Source of the DNA: an uncultured Blastocatellia bacterium
GTDB taxonomy: Bacteria > Acidobacteriota > Blastocatellia > Chloracidobacteriales > Chloracidobacteriaceae
Direction of reading: 5' to 3'
Assembly (NCBI GenBank): GCA_937934745.1
Contig: CALGZC010000038.1
Coordinates: forward strand, 62,001-126,000
Length of the DNA stretch: 64,000 nt
A program made the translations under genes and the position numbers. This document shows, in pieces, positions 45,970 through 56,462 of the stretch; within the stretch, counting starts at the first letter, position 1; each line of letters begins with the position of its first letter. The notes under the pieces are model-generated. The model saw only the letters and a program-made list of their open reading frames with translations. It ran no database searches and had not been told where the DNA came from.

Positions 45970-48900
45970 ATGAGCGCACCCACGCCGTCCGTTCGTCCTG
46001 TCATCAACCCAATTCGTACCCGCGCCGACTGGGAGGCACAGCGCGGTGCCTGCCGGCAAGACCCGGGTGCTTTTCACGGCGCCATTGCGCAGCGTGCCAT
46101 TCACTGGTTTGATGTCGCCCGTGCAGCCTGGCTAACGTATGACGAAGCTGCCGGATGCTGGACCGGATATGCCGCCCAAACCGGGGCCGCCGTTACGTGT
46201 GACGCGGCAGACTTTACCCCCTGGACGCGCGCCTTTGACGATACCGATGCTCCCTACTACCGCTGGTTTGTCGGCGGCTTCACCAACGCCTGCTTCAATG
46301 AAGTGGACCGCCACGTCCTGGCCGGCCACGGCGACGAGATTGCATTTTACTTCGAGGGCGACCGCTGGGATCAGTCGCTTGACGATGGGCGCGGCGGCCC
46401 GGTGGTTTCCTTTGCGGTGACGCGCAAGCGCCTGATGTTGGAGACGGTCAAAGCAGCGCTCGTACTCCAGGGACTGGGGCTGCGCGCCGGCGACCGCATC
46501 GCCATCAACCTGCCCAACATTATGGAGCAAATCTACTTCACCGAGGCTGCGAAGCGACTCGGCGTCATCTACACACCGGTTTTCGGCGGGTTTTCGGCAA
46601 AAACGCTCAGCGACCGCATCCACGACTCTGGAGCAAAGGTTGTCATTACGTCGGACGGTGGCTACCGCAATGCCCAGATTGTGCCGTACAAGGAAGCCTA
46701 CACCGACAAAGCCCTGGATGATTATGTGCCGGTTGCGGACGTTCTCGACATTGTCCGTGACACGCTCGAAATGCTGACCGAAAAATCCACCTTTGGGTGG
46801 ATGGGGGAGCACTTTCACGATGCCGTCATCGAGCATATTTGCCAGGCCGTGCGCGCCGCGATGGCCGGCGACATCACCGTGGAGCGCGCCGACGCCATGC
46901 GCGGCGTTGGCGTCGGCCTCAGTGAGCTACGCATGCTGTCGGCCAAGGCGAAGTCCCTGATCCGCACCGCCATCGCCAAGGCGCTCGTGACCACCCCGGC
47001 GCGCGTTGAAACGGTTGTTGTTGTCAAGCATACCGGACAGGAGATCGTCTGGCGGCCGGAACGCGACCGCTGGGCGCATGACCTGCTGGCGGAGGCGTCG
47101 CGTCGGCTGCTGGCGACGGCCCAGGAACGCGGCCTGCCCGTTGCCGCCGAAGATGACCTGCTCAATCTGCCGACGGCCGAGTTTGTCGGCGTTCTCTACG
47201 CGCACTCGCGCCCGCTGCCGGTCGCGGCGGAGTTTCCGCTGTTTTTCATCTACACGTCGGGCAGCACGGGCAAGCCCAAGGGCGTTGTCCATGTTCACGG
47301 AGGCTATGTCGCCGGCCTCGCCCACACGATGAAGGTTGCGTTTGACGCGCGTCCGGGCGATGTCATGTATGTCATTGCCGATCCGGGCTGGATTACGGGA
47401 CAGAGCTACCTCATTTCGGCAGCACTGACGACGCGCGTCACGAGCGTTGTCGCCGAAGGTGCGCCGGTGTTTCCCAACGCGGGGCGGTTTGCTTCGATCA
47501 TCGAGCGTTACCGGGTCAACATCTTCAAAGCCGGTTCGACGTTTCTCAAGGCAATTATGGCCGACCCGCAGCATCGCGCCGACGTGGAGCGTTACGACGT
47601 GTCTTCCCTGCACGTCGCTACATTTTGCGCCGAGCCGACCTCCCCGGCCGTCCAGCAGTTTGGGATGGAGTTACTGTGTCGGCAGTACATCAACTCCTAC
47701 TGGGCAACGGAACATGGCGGCATTGTCTGGACGCACTTTTACGCCAACGATGACTTCCCGCTCCGGCCAGACGCCCACACGTATCCTCTGCCCTGGATTA
47801 TGGGCGATGTGTGGGTGGCGGAGGAGACGGACGATGCCGGCGTCGCCATCCGCCACCGGCCGGCCGCCGTTGAAGAGAAGGGCGAAATTGTCATCACCCA
47901 GCCATATCCCTACCTGGCGCGAACCGTCTGGGGCGATGTGGCAAGCTTTACTGTCACCCTGACCGCCACCGGCAACGGCTTTGAGACCGCAGCCGTTGCA
48001 CCGGGCTGGCGCGGCGATTTCGAGCGCTATCAGAAGCTTTACTGGACGAAATGGGCCGGAACGCTCGCCTACACGCAGGGCGACTTTGCGCGTAAGTACG
48101 CCGACGGCAGCTTCAGCCTACACGGGCGCTCAGACGACGTCATCAACGTGAGCGGCCACCGGCTTGGAACAGAGGAAATCGAAGGGGCAATCTTGCGCGA
48201 CAAGCAGATGAACCCAAACTCGGTCGTGGGTAACGTCATTGTTATCGGCGCACCCCACCGGGAGAAAGGTCAGACGCCGGTCGCCTTTATCCTGACAGCT
48301 CCCGGACGCAAATTGACCACGGAAGACGAACGCCGACTTTCAGAGCTGGTGCGGCAAGAAAAAGGACTAACGGCCGTACCGTCCGATTACATTCCGGTCA
48401 GCGCCTTTCCTGAGACACGGAGCGGCAAGTACATGCGACGGTTTCTGAAGAACCTGCTGTTTGACGAGCCGCTGGGTGATACGACGACCCTGCGCAACCC
48501 TGAAGTCCTTGCGGAACTGGCGGCCAAGATCAGGGAGTGGCGTGAAAAAACGCGCTTGCGCGAAGAGCATCGCATCTTTGAGACGTATCGCTACGTGCGC
48601 GTGCAGTATTTCGATGTTGTTCCTCCAAAGAATGGGCAGGCTGCCCGGCGCATTGCCCTGGTGACCATTACGAATCCGCCCGTCAACGCGCTCAACGAGC
48701 GGGCGCTGGACGAGCTAATTACCGTTGTCGAGCACCTTGAGCGGCGCACTGATGTGCAGGTTGTCATTTTCACCGGAGAGGGAACCCGCTCGTTTGTTGC
48801 CGGCGCCGACGTCAAGCAGTTACTGGATTTCAAGACCGCTGCCGCGGCGCTCCCACTACCGAATAACGCCCACCTGGTCTTCAGTAAAATTGAGCAGATG

Positions 48901-49092
48901 GGCAAGCCGGTGATTGCCGCAGTGAACGGCGTTGCGCTCGGCGGCGGCAATGAGTTCCAGATGGCCTGCCACTACACGGTGAGCGAACCGACGGCCGTGT
49001 TTGGGCAGCCGGAAATTCGGCTCAACTTGATTCCGGGCTACGGCGGAACGCAGCGCTTGCCACGTCTGCTAGCGCTGCGCCGGGGCGAATAA
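45970..49092 (+). pseudogene. Truncated propionyl-CoA synthase (acyl-CoA synthetase plus partial enoyl-CoA hydratase; reductase domain absent)
   Basis: The 1,040-residue frame resembles the Chloroflexus trifunctional propionyl-CoA synthase from its first residues (NPIRTRADWEAQR) through the synthetase domain. That domain has the phosphate loop YTSGSTGKPKG at 428-438 and the catalytic Lys820 in PETRSGKYMRR. The enoyl-CoA hydratase domain starts near residue 885 and contains both crotonase glutamates (Glu995 in GGGNEF, Glu1015 in GQPEIRL). The frame stops a few residues after GYGGTQRLPR, in the middle of the crotonase fold. No frame downstream continues the protein. The roughly 780-residue remainder, including the enoyl-CoA reductase, is missing. 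The synthetase reading frame is intact, so a 3-hydroxypropionyl-CoA synthetase product is possible. Confidence 0.85.
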
Positions 49093-49135
49093 GTCGTCCA
49101 GTTATCGGGAATGGTTTTTTACAAATGCATCGGTT

Positions 49136-50251
49136 TTAGCAGGCATCCGTTCGGCGCCTGAAGAGGCGGCGCAGCGGTGCTGTCAGCCGCCATGACCGCG
49201 AGTGCAGGATATTCCTCAACTGTACCTCCACCCGCCGTAACTGTGCTTCTACCTCTCCGAGCTGCTCCGCAAGCCGGTCACGTTCGGCAAAGACGGCTGC
49301 CACCTGCTGTTGCAAATGGGCAACCTCGCCGTTTTTAGCGTGGAGGGCTTGCTCACACTCCGCAAGGCGGGTGCTTAGGGTGGCAAGCTCGGCGTCTTTG
49401 GCACGCCAGATCTCGGCGACATCGGCATCTTTCTTCTGAAGGGCAGCTTGCAACCGATGCTCAAACTCCGTTGCCTGGGCGACCAACGTCCGTTCAGATT
49501 CAAGCTGTACCTCGCGCAGGCGCTCCCGCAGTTCCAACACCCGGCACTGCATGGCGAGCGGGTCAAAATCCTCAACGCCCAGTGTCCGTAACAGCCGTAG
49601 CAACGGCTCAAACCGTTCACGCCGCCCGGACTCCAGCACCAAACACCACCGCGAGACCGCCAACGAGGGATGGATGTCTGCCATGGTGAGGAAAAGCGGC
49701 GTCCCGCCCTGCCGACGCAGCGCAGCCATCAGTTCACCAATCTGGATGATGTCCGTCGCATCCAGCCAGCGGCCCAGCACACCGTCGTAGGCCGCCAACG
49801 ACGGAACGGCTGCCAAACGGTCGAAGAAGCCGAGCTGCGGCGGCTCGGCGCCGAGATCGGCGGCAAATGTTTCAGCATAACGACGGACGAACGCAGCATC
49901 GTCTTCCTGCACCACGGCCGTCAGAAAACGCGACGGCCAACTGTTGAGGTCGTCCGGCACGGCAACTTGTTGAGCAGTGCCGTTGTCGCCACCCGGCCCG
50001 CCCTCCGGCACAAGCGCGAAGTCTCCCCGGACCAGCCCGCCGGTCCACACCAGATAGGCAATGCGCCGATCCAGTGCGTGCCAGGTTTCCGGCGCGGAGA
50101 CTCCGGGGGTGGCACCGATGGAGGTGGATGAACAGGCTTCGACGCGGCATTCCTCAATGGTATCGTATGCCTGACCATGTGATTTTTGTTCGGAGTGTGA
50201 AAACGCTCTTATGACCACGTTACCTGCATCGCCTATCAAGTATGCCGTCAT
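49136..50251 (-). CDS. Coiled-coil protein with glycosyltransferase-tail ending, probably a fragment
   Basis: The 371-residue frame has an unassigned N-terminal 200 residues and a long heptad-rich coiled coil (about 235-350). It ends in LRNILHSRSWRLTAPLRRL, a motif found at the C-terminus of many large glycosyltransferases and methyltransferases of polysaccharide clusters. No glycosyltransferase catalytic motif is seen. The 5' end is uncertain: the listed start overlaps the divergent methylthioadenosine phosphorylase gene by 41 bp, and no ribosome-binding site supports any internal start. It may be the remaining tail of a longer gene. It converges on the truncated propionyl-CoA synthase, 43 bp away. 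Confidence 0.55.
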   Translation of the reverse strand: MTAYLIGDAGNVVIRAFSHSEQKSHGQAYDTIEECRVEACSSTSIGATPGVSAPETWHALDRRIAYLVWTGGLVRGDFALVPEGGPGGDNGTAQQVAVPDDLNSWPSRFLTAVVQEDDAAFVRRYAETFAADLGAEPPQLGFFDRLAAVPSLAAYDGVLGRWLDATDIIQIGELMAALRRQGGTPLFLTMADIHPSLAVSRWCLVLESGRRERFEPLLRLLRTLGVEDFDPLAMQCRVLELRERLREVQLESERTLVAQATEFEHRLQAALQKKDADVAEIWRAKDAELATLSTRLAECEQALHAKNGEVAHLQQQVAAVFAERDRLAEQLGEVEAQLRRVEVQLRNILHSRSWRLTAPLRRLFRRRTDAC

Positions 50252-51104
50252 CGGCGGTAGCGGCTTCTATCGTATGGAAGCCTTTGAGGAAACGGAAGAA
50301 TTGTTTCTTGATACGCCCTTTGGAAAGCCCTCGGACGCGATTATTACCGGCCGGCTCGATGGTGTCCCGGTGGCCTTTCTACCACGCCACGGACGCGGAC
50401 ACCTGTTGCTTCCGTCAGAACTCCCCTTTCGCGCCAATATTTACGCCCTCAAAATGATCGGCGTGGAGTTTATCATCTCCATTTCTGCCGTCGGTTCACT
50501 CAGGGAGGAACTCAAGCCACTCGATGTTGTGATCCCCGACCAGTTCTTTGACCGCACACGCGGACGCACACAGGAATCAACCTTTTTCGGCGACGGGATT
50601 GTTGCGCACGTCACGTTTGCCGATCCGGTGTGTGCACTGCTCTGCGACCACCTCGAGGCCGCAGCCCGCGAACTGCACAATGTTCGCGTTCACCGGGGCG
50701 GAACATACCTGTGTATGGAGGGCCCGGCGTTTTCAACCCGCGCGGAGTCCAATGTGTATCGGCAATGGGGCATGTCGGTCATCGGCATGACAAACCTCCA
50801 GGAAGCAAAACTGGCGCGTGAAGCTGAGATGAGCTACGCAACACTGGCTATGGTCACCGATTACGACTGCTGGCACGAAGGTCACGCGGCCGTCACCGTA
50901 GAAATGGTCATTGATTTCCTGAACCGCAACGTGGCCACGGCACAGAGCATCGTGCGCGGGGCGCTGCGGCGGCTGGCAGCCACGAATCCAAGCTCACCCT
51001 ACGCTTCGGCGCTCAAAAACGCGATTATGACCCGCCCGGATTTGGTCTTTCCTGAAACGCGCCGGCGGCTGGCAGCCATTATCGGGAAGTACTTGCCGCT
51101 GTAA
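50211..51104 (+). CDS. mtnP: S-methyl-5'-thioadenosine phosphorylase
   Basis: The 297-residue product matches the family: GGSGFY near the N-terminus (phosphate binding), FLPRHGRGH, ISISAVGSLRE, the substrate-binding MEGPAFSTRAES and the TDYDCW loop. It cleaves methylthioadenosine, a by-product of polyamine synthesis, to adenine and methylthioribose-1-phosphate. A Pro/Trp-type TDYDCW favours methylthioadenosine over inosine phosphorylase. No other methionine-salvage genes are nearby. Confidence 0.94.
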   Translation: MTTLPASPIKYAVIGGSGFYRMEAFEETEELFLDTPFGKPSDAIITGRLDGVPVAFLPRHGRGHLLLPSELPFRANIYALKMIGVEFIISISAVGSLREELKPLDVVIPDQFFDRTRGRTQESTFFGDGIVAHVTFADPVCALLCDHLEAAARELHNVRVHRGGTYLCMEGPAFSTRAESNVYRQWGMSVIGMTNLQEAKLAREAEMSYATLAMVTDYDCWHEGHAAVTVEMVIDFLNRNVATAQSIVRGALRRLAATNPSSPYASALKNAIMTRPDLVFPETRRRLAAIIGKYLPL

Positions 51105-51341
51105 AGCACCTGCCGTCGTGGCGCCTCAGGACCGACCAGGTCACAACCGGCAGTCAACGGGCCCCAGTAACAACAGGCGTGTAAAAAAATGTTTTCCCTG
51201 TAGCCAGACGCCCACGCTTGGACCATACTGGGGAACAAATCAGTCAACCACCCCGGCAGTACGCACAAGCCACACACCCAATGAACGCTGCACGGCGACT
51301 CCCCCCGCTCATCGCACGCAAGGTTGAAGCGCGTAAGTTCA

Positions 51342-53354
51342 ATGGTCAAACCCACGCTTTTTGTCCAGCTCTGCCTGCTGCTTGGTGGCGCGCTGAGCAT
51401 CCCGGTATTTGCGCAATCCGAACGGCCGGGTGACGTAGCGCCGCCACGTGCTTATGCCATCGTCAATGCCCGTCTTTTTCCGGTCTCGAGTCCGCCCATC
51501 GCGCGCGGAACAATTGTGATCCGCAACGGCCTCATTGTTGCCGTGGGAGCGGACATCAAGCCGCCGGCCGACGCGCGTCAACTGGACGGGACAGACCTGA
51601 ACGTCTATCCCGGGCTGATCGATGCCGTCAGTCACGTCGGTTTTCAGGCATCCACACCGTCCACACCGCCTACCGGCGTTTTGCGCGCGGCGCCTAGCAC
51701 CCCGCCACCGCCGGCACCGGCCGGCGCCCTTGCCAATTCCACCCGTCCGACCGGTTTTCAACCTGAGTTGCTGAGTGCCGAACTGGTGCGTCCAAACGGC
51801 GAGGGACTGGAGCCGGCCCGGCAGGCCGGCTTCACGGCGGCGCTCACCATTCCCCGTGAAGGGATTGTGATGGGGCGGTCGGCCGTGATCGCTCTGGCCG
51901 GCAGCACGCCGCGTGATATGGTCATTCGGACACCCGTGGCGTTGCACATCACATTTCGTGTGGTCTCAGGCAGCGGCTATCCCAACTCGCTGATGGGTGT
52001 TTTCTCAATGGTACGGCAGGCGTTTCTCGACGCCCAACAGTACCAGGCACACTGGGCGGCTTACCGTGCCAACCCGCGTGGACTGAAACGCCCACCGGAT
52101 GACCCGTCGCTCGAAGCACTGCTACCGGCGCTCAAGCGCGAAATGCCCGTTGTCTTCCACGCTGACACCGAACGGGAAATCATCCGGGCGCTTGACTTTG
52201 CTCAGGAATTTAACTTGCAGCCGATCATTGCCGGCGGCCGCGAAGCCGACAAGGTCGCCAACCGCCTTAAGGCGGCTCAAGCGATGGTTCTGCTGTCACT
52301 GAATGTCCCCAAGCGGAATACAACATTCTCGCCCGAAGCCGATCCGGAGCCACTGTCACTGTTGCGCGCACGGGTGGCGGCGCTTAAAACGGCGCCGGTT
52401 CTCCACAAGACCGGGGTTTCCTTTGCCTTCCAAACCGGCGGTCTCACACCGGCCGAAGCCATAACCAATATCAAAAAATTCGTGGACAACGGCCTTCCGG
52501 CCGATGAAGCCCTGCGGGCGGTGACCTCGCGCCCGGCAGAGATCTTTGGTCTCGCCGACCGCCTTGGCACACTGGAAGTCGGCAAGGTCGCCAATCTCAT
52601 TGCCGTTCGGGGCGATCTCTGGGACGCCAAGCGTAAACTGGCCTTCGCCTTTATTGACGGGGCGATGGTCAACTTGCGCGGCCAGAACGTGTCTCCCGCC
52701 GATGTCAGCGGAACCTGGGGGACTCAGGGGCTGAAACTGACGGTGACCCGCAGCAATAACCAACTGACAGGCAACATCCGCATCGGCGCGCAGGAGATCG
52801 CACTGCGTGAGCTGCGGTTAGGTCTCGACGAAGATGCCTCACTGTCCACCATCCGCTTTGTCGCCGACCTGCCCCGCGACGGTGTGACCAAGACGGCCAT
52901 CTTTACGGGCAAATACCACAGCGAGGCGCTGCGTGGAAGCTTCCTCATAGACGGCCGGGCCGAACCGGAACTGACGTTCAAACGCGAAGCGGCGGGGACG
53001 GCCGGCGCAGCCGATAGTACCAATAGTAACGGCGCAGCAGGCGATGACCTCTTTGATTTCACCGGCACGTGGAACCTTCTAGTGTCATTTGGCCCCCAGA
53101 GCTTGCCGGCCACCCTGACGCTGCGCCAAACCGGAGCCAACCTCAGTGGAACCCTGGCGTTAGGGCCGCTGGGGAGCGTTGAACTCAGCAGCGGCAAAGT
53201 GACCGGTCATCGCCTGGAAGCAAGGGTGCAAGTTGATTTTGGGGGGCGCAGCGTCGAGCTACAACTGAGCGGCACGGGCAACGGGAACACCATTGAGGGT
53301 TCGGTAACCTCGCCCCAGGGCACGGCCGCGTTTACCGGTACGCGCCCTCAGTGA
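51342..53354 (+). CDS. Secreted amidohydrolase-like protein with duplicated C-terminal beta domain, degenerate metal site
   Basis: The 670-residue product has a signal peptide (hydrophobic 5-22, cleavage near VFAQS). The amidohydrolase composite domain and barrel span about 35-440 (YAIVNARLFPV..., GLIVAVGADI, RLGTLEVGKVANL). The first metal motif, normally D-x-H-x-H, reads DAVSH at 94-98, so one His is replaced by Val. After 440 come two copies of a beta-rich unit beginning SGTWG and TGTWN, ending AAFTGTRPQ. The substrate is unknown; family members cleave amide or peptide bonds. It is the first of three tandem homologues. The ATG at 51342 is at the signal peptide. Confidence 0.82.
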   Translation: MVKPTLFVQLCLLLGGALSIPVFAQSERPGDVAPPRAYAIVNARLFPVSSPPIARGTIVIRNGLIVAVGADIKPPADARQLDGTDLNVYPGLIDAVSHVGFQASTPSTPPTGVLRAAPSTPPPPAPAGALANSTRPTGFQPELLSAELVRPNGEGLEPARQAGFTAALTIPREGIVMGRSAVIALAGSTPRDMVIRTPVALHITFRVVSGSGYPNSLMGVFSMVRQAFLDAQQYQAHWAAYRANPRGLKRPPDDPSLEALLPALKREMPVVFHADTEREIIRALDFAQEFNLQPIIAGGREADKVANRLKAAQAMVLLSLNVPKRNTTFSPEADPEPLSLLRARVAALKTAPVLHKTGVSFAFQTGGLTPAEAITNIKKFVDNGLPADEALRAVTSRPAEIFGLADRLGTLEVGKVANLIAVRGDLWDAKRKLAFAFIDGAMVNLRGQNVSPADVSGTWGTQGLKLTVTRSNNQLTGNIRIGAQEIALRELRLGLDEDASLSTIRFVADLPRDGVTKTAIFTGKYHSEALRGSFLIDGRAEPELTFKREAAGTAGAADSTNSNGAAGDDLFDFTGTWNLLVSFGPQSLPATLTLRQTGANLSGTLALGPLGSVELSSGKVTGHRLEARVQVDFGGRSVELQLSGTGNGNTIEGSVTSPQGTAAFTGTRPQ

Positions 53355-53475
53355 AAGCCTGTATTCAAAAGCCTATGTTCATCGGTGAAAAGCTTTGCAT
53401 TGCGCACCGGCGCCGCGCCAATGTTCGCGCCAATGTTCTTGCTGCCTGACCTCACCGGTAAGGAGTCTGAGAGCC

Positions 53476-54897
53476 ATGAGATCCTGTTTCAGCCTTTGGT
53501 GCTTCGTGTTTGCCTCGCTGTTCGGTGCCCTGCTCAGCACGACAGAACTCCAGGCACAGCAGAACACCAAAGTGACGCTCATCAAGCATGCGACGCTGCT
53601 GACGGTCACACAAGGTGATCTTGAAAACACCGACCTGCTGATTGAAAACGGCAAGATCGCCAAAATTGGCCGCGGACTCTCGGCGCCGAGCGGCGCACGC
53701 ATCATTGACGCAACCGGCAAGTACGTCTTGCCCGGCATCATTGACTGTCACTCGCACTCGATGCTCGATGCCGTCAATGAAGGCTCGCTGTCGGTAACTT
53801 CGATGTGTCGCATCCGTGATGTCCTGAATCCAAACGACGTGGACCTTTACCGAGCCCTGGCCGGAGGCGTGACCACGCTCAATCTCCTGCACGGCTCGGC
53901 CAATGCCATCGGCGGACAGAACCAAGTCGTCAAAATCAAGTATGGACGCCCGATTGAGGAATTTCTCTTCCCCGACGCCCCGCCGGGCATCAAGTTCGCA
54001 CTGGGTGAAAATCCCAAGCGCTCGAATTTCCGTGTTCCGGGTCAAACACAGCGTTACCCTAACTCGCGTATGGGCGTCGAAGAAATCATTCGAGATGCTT
54101 TCGTTCGGGCGCAGGACTACAAACGGCAGTGGGATGATTACCGGGCTGCCAGGGCGCGCAACGAAAACGTTCCGCCACCCAGGCGCGACTTGCAGCTTGA
54201 ACCGTTGGTCGAGGTGCTCGAAGGTAAGCGGTACGTCCATGCGCACTGCTACCGCGCCGAGGAAATTCTCATGCTGATGAATCTGGCGGAAGAGTTTGGC
54301 TTTCGCGTGCGAACACTCCAGCACGTTCTTGAGGGCTACAAAATTGCGCGTGAGATTGCTCGCCATAGGGCCGGGGCGTCGGCCTTTGCGGACTTCTGGT
54401 CATACAAAGTGGAAGCTTATGATGCCATTCCCCATGACGCGGCGCTCATGATGCGCGCCGGGGTGCTTGTTTCGCTCAACTCCGACGACGATGGGCGTGC
54501 GCGCCGGCTCAACATGGAGGCGGCGCGGGTGATGAAATATGGGGATCTCACCGAAAATGAGGCCCTGCGACTGATCACCATCAATCCGGCAATTCAGCTC
54601 GGCATTGACCGGCGCGTTGGTTCACTGGAGGTCGGCAAGGATGCAGATTTAGCGATTTGGACGGCCCATCCGTTAAGCGTTTATGCGCGGGTCGAGACAA
54701 CCTTTGTGGACGGCGAGATCTTCTTTGACCGTCAGGCTGACCTGGCGCAGCGTGAAGCGCTGGCCAAGGAACGCGCCGAACTGGAAGCCGCCGAAGTCAA
54801 TCGCCCGCAGGGCAGCGGTGCCCCGCCGCCGGTTCCGGCCGGTCGGCGGCCGGCTTACCGGCTGGGGGATAGCTGCATGCAGACAACTAAGGAGTAA
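53476..54897 (+). CDS. Secreted amidohydrolase, metal-binding motif intact
   Basis: The 473-residue product has a signal peptide (to about LQAQQ, residue 29). GKYVLPGIIDCHSHS carries the HxH pair His92 and His94, YVHAHCY a further His, and NSDDDGRARRLNMEA an Asp. It is the only one of the three tandem homologues with a full set of ligands and is probably the catalytic member. AGGAG lies 10 bp before the ATG at 53476. It lies between a longer and a similar homologue, with gaps of 121 and 6 bp, so the three form an operon. Confidence 0.88.
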   Translation: MRSCFSLWCFVFASLFGALLSTTELQAQQNTKVTLIKHATLLTVTQGDLENTDLLIENGKIAKIGRGLSAPSGARIIDATGKYVLPGIIDCHSHSMLDAVNEGSLSVTSMCRIRDVLNPNDVDLYRALAGGVTTLNLLHGSANAIGGQNQVVKIKYGRPIEEFLFPDAPPGIKFALGENPKRSNFRVPGQTQRYPNSRMGVEEIIRDAFVRAQDYKRQWDDYRAARARNENVPPPRRDLQLEPLVEVLEGKRYVHAHCYRAEEILMLMNLAEEFGFRVRTLQHVLEGYKIAREIARHRAGASAFADFWSYKVEAYDAIPHDAALMMRAGVLVSLNSDDDGRARRLNMEAARVMKYGDLTENEALRLITINPAIQLGIDRRVGSLEVGKDADLAIWTAHPLSVYARVETTFVDGEIFFDRQADLAQREALAKERAELEAAEVNRPQGSGAPPPVPAGRRPAYRLGDSCMQTTKE

Positions 54898-54903
54898 GCA
54901 AGC

Positions 54904-56274
54904 ATGCGTAAAAACTGGTTTGTTCACCGGCAGCAGGCCACCCTGTGTGGACTGGCAATCCTGGTCTGTGGTGGGTGGGTTTCAACTCCTGGGGGGTCAA
55001 GTCTGGTAGCGCAGCAGAAGCTGGATCTTAGCCCACGGGTGACGGTTGCCATTCGAGACGCGCGCCTCGTGACGGTCGGTGGTGATGTCATCGAACGCGG
55101 CACATTAGTCATCCGCGATGGCAAGATTACCGCCGTTGGCACTACGGCGACGATTCCGGCCGGGGCGCAGGTCATTGACGGCAGAGGTCTGACGGTCTAT
55201 CCCGGCATGATTGACGCGGCCACCTCACTGGGCCTGGTCGAAATTCCGGCCGTCGCAGCTACGGTCGATCAGGGTGAAGTGGGGGATTACAACCCCAACG
55301 CGCGAGCGCTGGTCGCGGTCAATCCCCACAGCGCGCATGTGCGTGTTACACGCTACAACGGCATCACGACTGTGGCGACGATGCCCGATGGCGGGGTGAT
55401 TTGCGGACAGGCGACACTCATCAACCTCTACGGCACATCGCCACAGGAAATGGCGGTCGTCCCCTCATTAGGACTTGTCGTCAACTTTCCACGTCTGAAT
55501 CTGGGCGGTGGCGGCCCGTTTGCGGCCTTTCGCCAGCCGCCGCCAGCCAATATCGCGGAAGCGATTGCGGCGCGTGACCGGCGGGTTGAAGAACTACGCC
55601 AGGTATGGCGCGAGGCAGCCGATTATCTGCGCGCCAAGGAAGCGGCAGCCGCCGACCCAAAGGTCCCGCGTCCGGCGACCAACGTCGTTTATGAGAGTCT
55701 GATTCCGACCTTGCGCCGCGAGACGCCGGTTTTTTTCCGGGCCGACCGGGCGCAAGATATTCGCGCCGTTCTTGCCTTTGCTGAAGACATAGGGGTGCGC
55801 CCAATCATTGTTGGCGGCAATGATGCCTGGATGTGCACCGCGGAACTCAAGGCGAAGCAAGTGCCGGTGATTCTGACCGGCGTCCTGGACCTACCGGCGC
55901 GCGAGGATGACCCCTACGATATTCTCTATGAAAACGCCGCCAAGCTCCACCGAGCGGGCGTCAAGTTTTGTATTTCGACCGGCGACAACGGTGCCCACGT
56001 CCGCGACCTGCCGTACCATGCGGGGATGGCAGCGGCTTTTGGGCTTGATCCAAAGGCAGCTCTGCGCGCCGTGACACTTTCGGCGGCCGAAATTCTCGGC
56101 GTTGGTGACCGGTTAGGCTCGCTGGAGGTCGGTAAGATCGCTAACGTTGTCGTGGCGGATGGCGACTTGCTTGAACCCCGCACACGTGTCAAGTACGCCT
56201 TTATTGATGGACGGCCGGCGCAATTGACGAGCCGCCACACCGAGCTTTACGAGCAGTTCAAAGAACGCCGATGA
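54904..56274 (+). CDS. Secreted amidohydrolase-like protein with lost metal-binding motif
   Basis: The 456-residue product has a signal peptide (hydrophobic 13-27, cleavage near LVAQQ). The amidohydrolase fold runs over its whole length ([36 protein letters not shown]). The HxH position reads DAATS (104-108), so both His are absent; the later His-containing motif reads FFRADRA. It is probably non-catalytic or changed in mechanism, perhaps pairing with the intact neighbour. AAGGAGT lies just before the ATG, 6 bp after the previous stop. Confidence 0.85.
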   Translation: MRKNWFVHRQQATLCGLAILVCGGWVSTPGGSSLVAQQKLDLSPRVTVAIRDARLVTVGGDVIERGTLVIRDGKITAVGTTATIPAGAQVIDGRGLTVYPGMIDAATSLGLVEIPAVAATVDQGEVGDYNPNARALVAVNPHSAHVRVTRYNGITTVATMPDGGVICGQATLINLYGTSPQEMAVVPSLGLVVNFPRLNLGGGGPFAAFRQPPPANIAEAIAARDRRVEELRQVWREAADYLRAKEAAAADPKVPRPATNVVYESLIPTLRRETPVFFRADRAQDIRAVLAFAEDIGVRPIIVGGNDAWMCTAELKAKQVPVILTGVLDLPAREDDPYDILYENAAKLHRAGVKFCISTGDNGAHVRDLPYHAGMAAAFGLDPKAALRAVTLSAAEILGVGDRLGSLEVGKIANVVVADGDLLEPRTRVKYAFIDGRPAQLTSRHTELYEQFKERR

Positions 56275-56462
56275 TGTAGCGGATGATGTATCGGCGGAAG
56301 GCCCCGGCGGTATCTTCTCGGCCTAGCCTCTTCGCCGAAGAGCTAATGCCACCTGACCTGTCAACAGATAGGGTCCTGTGGCAATGGACGTTCAGGCGTG
56401 AAAACGTCCCCGGCGTTCGGTCACAGTTCGCCTGCGCGACCGACTACGACGGAACAACCTGT

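Noticed and set aside
49093-49135. Continuation of the propionyl-CoA synthase by frameshift
   Set aside because: Both other forward frames after the stop were translated by eye and show no crotonase-like sequence; the coiled-coil gene on the other strand follows.
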